A DNA stretch of 64,000 nt from positions 47,424,001 through 47,488,000 of the forward strand of contig JARKIP010000010.1 in NCBI GenBank assembly GCA_029990175.1, written 5' to 3'. Made by a program: the position numbers and the translations under genes. Position 1 is the first letter of the stretch; every line of letters begins with the position of its first letter. The stretch is from Petunia secreta. Lineage: Eukaryota > Streptophyta > Magnoliopsida > Solanales > Solanaceae. Below the pieces are notes generated by a model. The model had not been told where the DNA came from, ran no database searches, and saw nothing but the letters and a program-made list of their open reading frames with translations. Positions 34,541-46,600 of the stretch are shown here, piece by piece.

Positions 34541-34965
34541 GGTTTGTCATTTTAAATTAGCCGATGGCACACAACCCGAAGCATCGATTGAGGGTACACA
34601 ACCTGATGTCGATTTGTTATTTTAAATTATTTGAGGGAACACAACCCGAAGCGTCGATTGAGGGTACACATCCCGATATCGATTTGTCATTTTAAATTAG
34701 CTGAGGGCATACAACCCGAAGCGTCGATTGAGGGTACACAGCCCGATATCGATTTGTCATTTTAAATCAGCTAATAGCACACAACCCGAAGCGTCGATTG
34801 AGGGTACACAGCTCGATATCGATTTTTTATTTTAAATTAGCTGAGGGCATACAACCCGAAGCATCGATTGAGGGTACACAGCCCGATATCGATTTGCATT
34901 TTAATTTTCTTTGCGGAGAGTACACAGCCCAATGCACCGACGGAGGGCATATAACCCGATGTCGA
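34541..34965 (+). repeat. 70-bp tandem array in the 3' UTR of the Ogre-like element
   Basis: Five units with an exact 70-base period, marked by CGATTGAGGGTACACA at 34585, 34655, 34725, 34795 and 34865, and a degenerate sixth near 34940. Each unit contains CACAACCCGAAGC and CGATATCGAT. Tandem arrays between pol and 3' LTR are known from Ogre/Tat elements and can seed satellites. Confidence 0.93.
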
Positions 34966-35259
34966 ATCTAACACTTGACAGCAAAAGACACGCAATTATG
35001 GCATGGCAGACACAATCTCATATTGCAATGTGTCTGAAAAAACGATCCAGCCTGGCGGGAAGGTACGTTTTATATACACATTATATTGCTAACACATTTT
35101 TTATTGCAGGAAACACACCCCGAGCAAAGCAAACATCTCAGCCTGACACCCTACATCCTTTTAAATCATAGGCTCTTCTATAGCCATGACAAAATTGGCT
35201 GCACTGTCAACGTCTTTGCCTGAAGCCTCTTTCATCATTCCCGGACAAAGAGGGGCAAC
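34966..35259 (+). other. 3' UTR end with polypurine tract
   Basis: Non-coding; ends CAAAGAGGGGCAAC directly before the 3' LTR, which serves as polypurine tract for plus-strand priming. Confidence 0.65.
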
Positions 35260-36031
35260 TGTTGACACCCAATTTTGTCCCTCCTATTTTCAAAATCAAC
35301 CGGTCTTGAATTTTATACGCGTTTGTGTACCCATCCCTACCTCGTCTATCCTTTTCAAATTACCTTCTCATAATATTGACACGACCCGGAATCTAGTTAG
35401 GCCGTGCGGGCACCCGACATCCTTCCCTAGACCCGTCAGGCGAACCCTTATAAATTAAATTAGGAAAATAAATATAACAATTCATAAATAAGGACAAGAC
35501 TTAAAACCAAAACACAGACATACTGATACCTCTAAGCTGTACAAAAGAAATTACAGCTGACTACCCAACATACTAGGTTTAGGGCCATCCAGACTAGACA
35601 TCTAAGAGTACAGAAGAAGACAAATACCTCCTGAAGGGAGCAAACTGCAACTGAAATAATAAACAATAAACTGGTGGCCATCCGGAATGAAAGCTGGCTC
35701 ACCCTGACAGCTGAAGTCGTCTTCGCTCCTTCACAACGTGGCGAACTCAATCCTGGAGCGAACCTGCCGAAACGCAATAGATAGACAAGAAACAAACAAC
35801 AAACAAGGGTGAGTCAAAAGGACTCAATAAGTAGGGCAGACTAGCCACCTTAAATAATAGGATAGCTAGCCAGGGAGAAAAGAAACAGATAAACCAAATT
35901 CCTCTTATTTAAATTATAAAAAGGCGGAGCCAGATAATAACTAGAAACACGTATAGAATGACAAACTCATTAACAATCAGGAACGTAAGATAGTCAGAAC
36001 ATATAGGTATCCCGAACATATCATCAATCAA

Positions 36032-36205
36032 AAATACATCCTGTTGCGGCGTGCAATCCAATCCATATATTCATCCTATTGCGGCGCGCAACCCGATCCA
36101 TATATTCATACTGTCGCGGCGTGCAACCCGATCCATATATTTATACCGTTGCGACGTGCAACCCGATCTATATATTAATACCGTTGCGGTGTGCAACCCG
36201 ATCCC
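36032..36205. repeat. 35-bp minisatellite in the solo LTR
   Basis: Five units at an exact 35-base spacing, marked by GCGGC or GCGAC at 36046, 36081, 36116, 36151 and 36186, each with GTGCAACCCGATCCATATAT or a near match. Confidence 0.93.
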
Positions 36206-36385
36206 CGCAACCAAGAATACGAGCCAGAAATATATAGGCAAACTGAGATATGTCCACGACATAGTGTACATACCGCATACATAAAACACAACAAAATACA
36301 CACAATAATCAGTATGCGGTGCAATGAGATGGGATGAATGCGGTACAATGCAATGCAATCACATATGCTTGATACCTATCTCCGG

Positions 36386-36620
36386 CGCGGGACTCTCATC
36401 GTCTACCAGGAGATATATGCAAAGATGACCCTTCACCGGCTCGGGACTCTCATCGATTACCGGGAAGTATATGCAATGATGATCCTTCACCGGCTCGGGA
36501 CTCTCATCGATAATGATGACCCTTCTCCGGCTCGGGACTCTCATCGATTACCGGGAAGTTATGTAATAATGACCCTTCACCAGTGCGGGACTCTCATCGC
36601 CAGCCGGGAAGTATATGCAA
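36386..36620. repeat. 54-bp minisatellite in the solo LTR
   Basis: CGGGACTCTCATCG recurs five times (GACTCT at 36391, 36445, 36499, 36536 and 36589). Spacing is 54, 54, 37 and 53, so one unit has lost about 17 bases. Confidence 0.92.
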
Positions 36621-38592
36621 TGCTCAAAACCAGAGTGCAATGTTCATATGCTCAATGCAATACCAACAACAGGGCATAACATATAATATACAATGTAAAT
36701 TCAAAGCTAAGGCGTAATGAGTACGCCTATCGGCAGCTACACACGTAAGGAACACGTGGCAGAAAATCCACGAAGCTAGGTACCTCCAAAGAAATGGATA
36801 AAAACACTTACCTGGTTCAAATGCGACTTAACAACCGCTTTGTCCTTTGGATTCATTGTCAAACGATCCCACTCTATTCAATAAGCAGAAAAATATATCA
36901 AATTAGGCTAAAGACTTCATTCCTCACATCTTAGGGCAATCCAGTTAGGAACCTGATACCCTATTCACATACGCAATACGCATGCCAGGCCTATATACAG
37001 GGTTCAAAGCCACATAACCAAACCCCAAATAAATTACATCTATATGTTGCCCGTAACTCACTGAGTATGAATATATAATCAATTCCATTATCGGGGTCCA
37101 TTTGACCCTTTAAACAATTAATTGAACTTATTAAACGATGTACAATATTCCAAGTTTTACCGTCAAAATATATTCAAACACACGTAATAAACTCAAATAA
37201 TATATTAGGATCATTACCTGAATGTTTCAGAGTAAAAAATCTACTTTTCTCTGCCCTCTTTTCTTATTTTCTGGCATTTTTTTTTTATTTCTGCGCCATT
37301 TCATTTTTCTCTGTTCATATTCTGTTTTGCTTATGTTTTTGTATTTTTTACTTATAAGTGTGCTATATAAAGGACGTCATAGAATCAAATAAACAGAAGT
37401 AGTTGAAAAAAATTGCAAACTGACGTAACCAAGGTGAAATTAGCTAAAGAAAGAATAAAGGGCAAGCAATGATCAACAAAAAGATTACTATAATTCACTA
37501 ACCTTGGGTATTTCGATAAATCCTTGCAAAGTTTCAGAGGCTATCAGTATTTGGCAATGAAAACTTAACCAACCATTGTTCTTACACTTACTAGTCTTAC
37601 TACATAAGCCTCGTCCTTAGCTTAGACCCACCGCCAACTTTTATCTTATTTTCCTTTTTTTTTTCTTTTCTTTTCGCGACGAAAATTAAAACGGAACCCT
37701 ACGATATTCGAAATAATTCCAACTTTTGCATACAAGTTATACAAAATATATGTAACATACTCACAAAGGCGGATCTCAAATTGGACTCCCGAAACTCAAG
37801 ATGTGAAATTAAATAGAAAAAGTCAAATTATTTAACTTTCGGCATTTTAGCGGAAACTAGCCGAACAACATCGAAATTCACTTTCAAAAATTTACAAAAA
37901 TCACAAATAATCATACGAACCTAACGGCGCTTTCGAATTTCGAATCGGAGCTCATTCGGCAAAACCGAGCTCGAAAATCTCTTTTTAATATTTATCGCCA
38001 ATAAAAACTGAAACTTTTTTCCGATGCCTCCCAAACGAGGTCTGATTTAGCTCAAATTTTACAGACAGGTCCTAATGGACATTACGAATATTTTAAAACT
38101 ATCGGCATGCCAATCGGACTCCTAACTTCCGAAACGACTAACCGAGGTCGTTTCAAATATCCTGGCAATCGATGCCATTTTCAAAAGCATCACTATTTTT
38201 ACAAATTTTTTTTTTTTACAATTATTCCTATTCCTGACGAAATTATCCAGAATTATTTTAAGCCTCAAAATTTCAATTTTTATGCATCTTAGTCTTCCTA
38301 ACATTTTAAAATAATTCTCTAATTTTCCTATATTTTAGTCCATTTTATTCTATTTTTTTACCTATTTATACCCATTTATACACCAAATATATATGCATAA
38401 ATACATATATATCCATATATTACACATCACATATTACACATAAGCCATTTTTTTACACGTTACCTGCCCACGTGGCTTGATCCTGGCCGTCCACGACATT
38501 AATCCAACGACCAGGAATCAAACTTCCATTTTTATCGCTTCACACCCCAAAACCCTAAAAACAATTCCCATTTCCCCTCTCACCCTGGACCC

Positions 38593-38594
<2 letters not shown>

Positions 38595-38622
<28 letters not shown>
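38595..38622. repeat. (CT)14 microsatellite in the 3' LTR
   Basis: Allelic counterpart of the (CT)28 tract in the 5' LTR. Confidence 0.95.
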
Positions 38623-38627
<5 letters not shown>

Positions 38628-41600
38628 ATTTCAATCGCCATCTTTGTCGATGATCTTTTCGGCCATTTGAGCAGGTGAAAATTAGGAAAAATAGTGTCTT
38701 TAGACTCCCCTCGTCGTCCGCAACATAACCCATCCACTTTCGATGGGGTTTAGACGAGGGAGAGGTTAACCCTATGACTGATCGAATCACCACCACCGGG
38801 AAATGCCTCCGGAGAGGTTCCTTGCATGTTGAACATTTTGTATTCGCTGAGGAAAGGTAGGTTTTCTCCTGTGCAACCTTAATTCGAGACGGGTCAACCT
38901 TACCCGACCCAATTCGAAAACGGGTAACCCTTAGTCCTTTTTGTGTGTCTGATTACTCGAATATTTTGCGTGGTAACTACTGTTTGAGTTGCTTGATCTG
39001 TCGTATTTGTTAATGCATTCATTTGCCATGTGATTAGGTTAAAACTTCTTAAGTTCTGATTTTTACCAAACGCAAGGATTTAACTTGAATAAATGCTTGG
39101 AAGTGTTGATTGCCTATAGTATCTCCCTATTTCTGTACCTTGTGTCATCTATGTTTCTCCTTGATATGCAAAGGTCAATAAAAGTTAAAGTTGAGCAGGA
39201 TTCTTTATGATTACTAGCATGTTTATCTGTGATTACGACCTAAAGCAAAACCTCTACTGTTCTCTGCATGAAATTAGAGATTATTTGATATTTTGAATGG
39301 AATCTTTGAAGTTCTTGATGGAAATTAGGAAGGAAATCTGTTCTGTGATTAGTGGTGTAACATTTAATGACTGATTGAATGTCATTAGCATAGTATGATA
39401 ATTCCTAGTCCTGATTAAATCAAGAATGCTTCTATGTGCTAATTTTAAAACCTGATTATGTTATCTCCTAAAGTGAGGACCCTATGGGTCAGATTCATGT
39501 TTTGTGATGTATCTAGCTTGTCCCCATGCCTAGAGGGATTGACTTTCATAAATGCATTGAATGGGCAACTCGTCCTGCATAATTAAAGGGATTTGATTGG
39601 TTTAGGGAAAATCCTGGCTGATGCTGATAAGAGTAATGTTTTATTTGTTTGATCCGAGATTCAATAGGGATTGTTGATTGATTCCGGGGCTTAATTAACT
39701 AGTTTTGTGAATCTAGACTAGGGTAAGGTTAAATGGGAGAGTATAATTTGTTTTAGGATTGGTTTACTTTAACTTTGGGAGTCTGATTGGTTCATTTATG
39801 GAAAACACTCATAAGTTTGTGCCCTTTAACTGGGGGAAAATATTCTTTTGCCTTATATGGTGCATTCAACCCGTTTGAGGCTGCAGCCCTTATTTTCACC
39901 TATATATATCAGCCTTTATCTCATTCACTACACCGCTTATGCACTGAGCATTCTAAAGCACACCACACACATACAAAAGCATCCTGCATAGAGAAAAAGG
40001 CTACAGAATACCCTTTTGAAGTCAGATTTCTTCTGGAGCAATTACTTCTTTCATTTGGTTGTTTGTTCCTGCTTTGCTAATCTTGATCAACTCTCATTTC
40101 TTCTCTGTGTCCTCACCGTCAAAAGGTATTCTTTTCTGCTTTTGAATGCTCACTGCACACTCTCTCTCTGTTTGTCTATGTTTGATCAAATCAACATGTT
40201 TAGTTTGCTTTAAGTTATCATGAAGTATTGCATTATTTAGGCCCTTTTTGCTGGACAATTTTAAACAGTTAAGAGGATTCAATGGGATCCTATCCATATT
40301 CTGTCAAAAGCTAGGGACATAGCTCTTGACCTTACTGGTCAGGTCCTTTCCTTTAAACACAGGCCTCAGTTTAGGCTTTTCCCCTTTCCCTTTTTTCCCT
40401 ACTAACTTTGCACTTGCAGGCTGCTTACAAGGTCCTGGATGCTCCAAGTTCTGTTACCTTGACTGCAGAGTGACCTTAAGGGCTAGAAAAGTTCTCTGTT
40501 AGAATTATCCTTAGGCTGGTACTGAATGCTGAGATTATAAGGGGTGACAGCTATGCTAACCTCAGTCCTGACTTTAAAACAGGATACGCTTTTAACACTT
40601 CCACCTATTCCTATGCCCTTCCCACTTAGAAACTGTCCCCTTTGTGTTCATTATTAGGATTTCCTGTCTGTACTCTTTAAAACAGGGACATGCAGTTTAT
40701 AAACGCTGCATATGGCTACTCAGGGGCCAATTCTTCACTCCCACCCTTATGTGCTGCATCATTGATAGTATTTAATCAGCTTAACACGACAATAGAGTCT
40801 AATAAATTGTTTACACCTTTAGTTAATATGTCTTGAACAGGTTTTAAAAGTAGAACTTGAACGCAGGCTTACTTGGTTAAATCTGAAAATTAAACTTGAA
40901 CAGGGGCTATTTTGTGTCACTCGTATCTAATCTGAACTGTTTTACGCAAAACTGCAGTCCTTTTTTTTTTTTTTTTTTGCATAAGTAACCTGGGCCCAAA
41001 AACATTTTTAGAAAAGGCCCTTTTTATGTGCTTAAACTGTTTTGACCATTTAAACGCTCCTATATACTAATCTAATAGTGTATAGGGATGTATAAAGCTT
41101 TGGGGTCTCTTGTACACTTTAAAAAATAGTTTTTCTAAAGATATAACTATCACTTAGGTCATATAATTGCATGTCTATACATATATATAAGTATTACTAT
41201 ATGCGACAGCCTTTATTTGCTCTTGTGTGCTTCCGTGAACCCATTTTTTTGAAAACATCACTCTTCCTATATATATTTCTAAAAAAATGACCACAACACA
41301 AAAAAAGGCCATTAAGGATAGGGCTCGACAATTAATGACGAGTCACACCGACCCCAAATGGCCGAGATTTTGTTTTAAAACAACTTCCTTTTGTCCTTTT
41401 GCTAAAATCTGAATGTCACTTGCCAAATTGACTATTTATGTAAATATTCTTTTCTAAGTGTGTTAATTACATGTATAGGCTGAACCCATTCATATGTTAA
41501 ACACCACTTTGAATGTTGTTTACGATTAGGCATTTGATAATAGAGGCCCTAACTACGATTAGGCTTAAGTATAGGCCGAATATGAAGTTATTCGTGTGTG

Positions 41601-41750
41601 TGTGTAGATATTTTAAAATTCCCAAGTTATTATGTACGACAATATACATTGTTTATATCCCAAAATTAAGACTCGGACGGTAACCACTTTTTGTTGGACT
41701 TGGGGAAGTGCCTAGCACCTTCTTCCCCGAGTCATTTGGACTTCTTACCC

Positions 41751-42484
41751 TGATGCCGGGCAAACCAAGAGACCCTTCACTCGGAGCCAAGCTAGGGAGG
41801 TCCAAGGAGTACACCTACACTTGGTGAGGAAGGGACTAGAAGAAGGAAGCGTTTGGAAGCCATTCCGGGTGCTCAAAGTGCAAGGGGAGCAGCCCAGCGA
41901 ACCAGGCGCCCCGCCTGCACCTTAGGCGCCTCCGCCCAGAGAGCACAGGAGCCAGGCGGACCGCCCCACCCTCAGGCGCACCGCCCAGCCCACCCCACTG
42001 ATCAATTCCTTGGGCGCTCCGCCCCAAATCCGTGCGCCCCGCCCAAAACGCTGAAGGGTTATTTTGTAGCTAGTGTTAAGACTATTTTGACCCTACGTGG
42101 TCCTATGTTCCTAAGCCTAAGTGTGGGCATATTATACCTTTCATATGGTGTCTAAAAACACCTATAAATAGCTAGTTGTCTTATTATTTTCATTAGCTTA
42201 CCTTTGATGAAAAACAAACACTCGTGTTGAAGAGTTGAACTCTTTTTGAATGAAAAACCTTGATTTGGGACTTGTTCTTCCTCTAGCGGATCTAGATGAA
42301 TTCCAATCCCCCCCGACCATTCTACTTGCGTGCTCACGTTAGCTCGAGGGTAGTTGCCTAGCGTAGGTGTTCTTGACCTCCTCTCGGGGTGTAACGGAAC
42401 AAGTTCTCCGTTGCTACTTGAGATTTGTTATCGAGATACGTCTCGTTCCTATCTTTTACTTTCCGCGTTTGATTTCCTACATCA
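41751..42484 (+). repeat. 5' LTR of the CRM element (734 bp)
   Basis: Matches 48618-49350. TATAAATA at 42163-42170 is a good TATA box. A GC-rich part (41905-42050) holds five GGCG-N-CCGCC-type motifs. The end CCTACATCA is followed by the primer site. Confidence 0.95.
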
Positions 42485-42486
42485 TT

Positions 42487-42500
42487 TGGTATCAGAGCAA
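42487..42500 (+). other. Primer binding site (initiator tRNA-Met)
   Basis: TGGTATCAGAGCAAG two bases after the LTR is the standard initiator methionine tRNA primer site. Confidence 0.9.
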
Positions 42501-43692
42501 GGCTCGGGTTTTGTTTCTACAAACCCCCGACCCTTGATTCTTCGTGCCTAGTATCTTCTTTTTAGTTTTCTTGTTGTTGAAGTTATTGGGAAAAAGAAAA
42601 TTACAAAAAAAAAAAAAAATTCAAAAATTCAAAAATTGGTGTAACTTTTTGGTGTTTGTGATTCTTGAAGTGGGTGTTATAGATTATCGATCCTTATTGA
42701 AAACTTGACGATTGGGTACCAAATTTGTTGGGATTGGATTGAATTGAAAATTGAAAACCCCAATTGTTGTTAAACCCTACCAAACCCTTGTTCTTGAGAA
42801 AATTGATTGATTTTGGGTTGTGTGTTAATGGGGTTTTGGAATTGATTATTGGGGATTGATCTCTATTGAAAACCGAACAATTTGCAACAAGAATCGTGTG
42901 ATTCGGAGTTCGGTAACATAGTTTTTGAAGAATCGAAATCCACTTTTGAACCTTGAAACCCATGTTGAAACCCCAAACTTGAAAACTTTGAATCTTGTTT
43001 GAGCCTTATTTGTTGGTTGTTTGGGTGTGAAATTGATTGGGGATTGTAGGTTGTATCAAGGAGCAACTTTGGGTACCTTGGATTTGGCCAAAACACCTTT
43101 GAATCGACCTAGAAATTGGATTGAAAACGAAGAACACGGAGTGGAAAAAACCCAGGTGTTCTTCGTACAGGCGCTCCGCCTAAAGTCTAGGCGCCCCGCC
43201 TGACTTGTGCTTGCCCCAGGCGCCCCGCCTGCCCACCCCACTGATCATTTTTTTGGGCGCTCCGCCTAACATCCTGAAGGGTTGTTTTTGGGTAGTTTCT
43301 TCTAGGTTTGCTTGTTCTTTGTTGCCTAATCTCTTATTAGTGCCTATCTAAGTAATCTGTCTACTTGATTAGCACTAATCTTTCATTGCTTTTAGGTTGA
43401 TTCGTGCATTAGTTGGAGAGTAGAATTCCAAGAAGAATCCTAGACTCTTTTTGATTCAAGTCCTCACTTCAAAGTGCCTAGCTTTCATTGAGTCCTATTA
43501 ACTCCACTCACCCCGGAGTGTGCTTGACTCGTGAATAGTTGGTTGAGTTGAGGAATTGCTACTCATCTACGTGAAGCTTTGGAACCACAAGTCGAGTGAA
43601 ATACCCACCGTCACTATACGAGAGAGCCGAGTGATCTCAAGTGAGGGAGTGTGTGAGGTTGTTTTCTAACGTTTGTTACTTGTGTAGGTACA
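42501..43692 (+). other. Leader (5' UTR) of the CRM element
   Basis: About 1.2 kb without a supportable gene. At 43168-43290 it repeats the GC-rich GGCGCCCCGCCTG motifs and the CCCACCCCACTGATCA and CTGAAGGGTT blocks that also occur in the LTR, so part of the LTR seems to have been copied into the leader. Confidence 0.7.
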
Positions 43693-46600
43693 ATGTCGTC
43701 CGAAGGAGATGATTTTGCAAAGAGTGCCCGTGCTACTATCCTCGCCAAATTGGATAGTATGCACTTGAGGATTGAAAGCCTCGAGCGGGTGAACTCTAGT
43801 GCTCTAGTTGAGCAAGGGACTTCTAACGTCCCCTCGGAGAAAGGGACCCCGAGTGTCCAAGTCGAGAAAGGGACCCCGAGTGTCCCAGTTGAAGTCTCAA
43901 GTACTCCTAACTTCACTCCGGAGCAAGTTAGCCATGTCATTGAATTGCTCAATCAACAACGGGCAAAGGAGGAGCGAGAGAGACTTTATCAAGTGTTGGG
44001 CAATACCCAACGAACGGGCATTCCCCGTATCTTGGATAACCCCCCAAGAAACATTCCACTACCAAGGCCCATCCGAAATGTGCAACCTCTTGAGCAAGCC
44101 GATGAAGTTCAAGAAGGGGAGGAAGCCGATTATGGTGATGATATGTATGGGTTTGATGATCACTTTCAACCAAGGCGAGGTATGAATTGGGGTCGAAATG
44201 TGGATAGAGGTAGGGGCCGAGGTCGAGGGCCACCTATGGGTTATGTTGGAGGGAATGCGAGGAGGGAGTATGGTGTGAATGAAGATCACTATGAGGGCCA
44301 ACCGGAGCCTTTCCGTGGGGGTCGTGACAACACCAACATCAATAGTGTGAAGCTTAATCTCCCAACCTTTAAAGGGAATTGTGATCCGGCGGCCTACATT
44401 GAATGGGTGCTACACATGGAAAGATTGTTTGACACAAATGAGATGACCGATTAGAAGAAAGGTACCTATGCTATTTCATCCTTTGAATCCTATGCATCTA
44501 CTTGGTGGGAATCCGTCAAGAGATCAAGAAGGAGAGCGGGAGTTCCCGTGATTGTGGGTTGGAATGACTTGAAGGGTATCATGAGTATCAAGTACATCAC
44601 TCCTAGATATCGGCAAGAGCAACTCAAGAAACTTTATGAGTTGAAGCAAGGTGTCAAAACGGTGCATGAATATTTTGATGAGTTTGAAAGAACTCGAATG
44701 GCCTTAGATATGGACACCGAAGATGAAGAGCAAGCCGTGATCCGTTTCATGAATGGTTTGAGCTATGGTATAGCTTCACAATTGAGATTGCATGCTTATC
44801 TTTCACTCCAAGAAGTTCTTGATGCCGCTATCCAAGCCGAGCAATGGCTTGAGAAAGAGAAGTCCAACCGTTACAAGAGCAACACGTCTACCTCCATGAA
44901 CAAGTCAAAGGATTGGAAAAATCCTACTCCCAATGCCAAGTTCACAAATGCAAGTGGCCCTAGTGGAGCAAGTGCTAGCAAAGATGTGAAGAAGCCATTC
45001 GAGAAGTACACACCCAATGTGGGAGGTAATTCTAAAACTCAATTGAATACTCCTACTTCTTTTTCCATTCAATGTCACAAATGCAAGGGGTATGGACACT
45101 TTGCTAAGGAGTGTCCTACGAAGAGGACCATGGTTCTTGTTGGTGAAAGTGTATATGAACAAGAGAGTGAAACGGAGGATGATGAGGGTGTAGAGGGAGA
45201 TGAGGGAGTAGAGGAGGATGATCTAGATGACACGGTGGAGGATGAGGAGCCTCATACTTTTCTAGTAGTGAGGAGGAGCTTAGGAGCTATGATTGTGGAG
45301 GATGGTGAAACCTTGCAAAGGGAAAACCTTTTCCATGCTAGGTGTCGTGTTAAGGGTGTTGTATGCTCTATGATCATTGACTCCGGGAGTTGTGCTAATG
45401 TTGTGAGTCAATCTCTTATAACCCAATTGAAGTTGCCTACCGTGAAGCATCCCAAGCCGTATCGATTGCAATGGCTTAGTGAATGTGGGGAGCTAAAGGT
45501 AGTGAAGCAAGCAATGATCAAGTTCAAAATGGGTAGTTATGTTGATGAACACTTGTTCGACGTTGTGCCCATGCAAGCTTGCCACCTTCTCTTTGGAAGG
45601 CCTTGGCAATTTGATCGACAAGCGGTCCATGATGGGCGTGTCAACACTTACACGCTCCAACATGAAGGAAGAAAATTTGTGTTGAAGCCCCTAACTCCCA
45701 AACAAGTGAGTGATGACTACAATAGGATGAGGGAGTTGAGGGAGGTGGCAAAGGCCAAGTCAATCATTGAGACTAGCCCTTTGTCCAAAAGCATGGTGGC
45801 AATCCCACCTTCTTTTTCTACCGGTGGCATTTGTGCCATGATGCAACTGGGTGAGCTCCTAAAAGGAAATGATGGCACCAAGTTTCTCCTATGCCTAGTG
45901 CACAAAGGTATGATCCTTAACTCTAATTGTGATTTTTCTTCTAACCCTTTGCCTAGTGTGTTTAAGAATGTCTTGAAGGATTTTGGGGACATGTTCCCGG
46001 ATGAGATGCCGGATGGATTGCCTCCTTTGAGGGGTATTGAACATCAAATAGACTTTGTCCCGGGATCTCAAATCCCAAACAAGCCGGCTTATAGGAGCAA
46101 TCTGGAAGATACAAGAGAATTGCAAAGGCAAGTTGATGAATTGCTCACTAAGGGCTTGGTGAGGGAGAGCTTGAGTCCTTGTGTCGTACCCGTGATCCTT
46201 GTTCCAAAGAAGGACGGCACTTGGAGGATGTGCGTCGATTGTCGAGCCGTGAACAAAATAACGGTAAAGTACCGTCATCCTATTCCCCGACTTGATGATA
46301 TGTTAGATGAATTGAGTGGTTCATGTGTGTTTAGCAAAATTGACCTTAGGTCCGACTACCATCAAATCCGGATGAAACCCGGTGATGAATGGAAAACCGC
46401 ATTCAAGACCAAATTTGGTCTCTATGAATGGTTGGTGATGCCCTTTGGGCTCTCCAATGAACCTAGCACTTTCATGAGGCTAATGAACCATGTTCTAAAG
46501 CCATTCATCAACAAGTTTGTGGTCGTCTATTTTGACGATATATTGATCTATAGCAAATCAATAGACGACCATGTTGATCACCTTAGGCAAGTGCTTGAAA

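Larger units (their letters stand above)
35377..38155 (-). mobile_element. Solo LTR of a chromovirus-type (Tekay-like) element (2.8 kb)
   Basis: Flanked by a perfect 5-bp TSD, aatat (35372-35376 and 38156-38160); the uninterrupted site is seen in the 5' LTR near 18515. On the minus strand it starts TGAAACGACCTCGG and ends CCGGGTCGTGTCA, which fits Solanaceae Tekay-type LTRs. No internal region or second LTR is present, so it probably arose by LTR-LTR recombination. It contains two minisatellites and no coding sequence. Confidence 0.82.

Noticed and set aside
34541..34965. Regular 70-bp array considered as a CRISPR array
   Set aside because: No repeat-spacer alternation, the whole unit repeats; the setting is a plant retroelement 3' UTR.
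18409..35259. Endogenous pararetrovirus (Caulimoviridae) as an alternative for the pol-bearing block
   Set aside because: An integrase with H-H-C-C and D,D-35-E and long LTRs are present, and no movement or coat protein is seen.
41836..42155. GC-rich open frames in the CRM LTR (also 48703-48920)
   Set aside because: They are other frames of the LTR motif cluster; only the plus frame continuous with gag-pol is credible.
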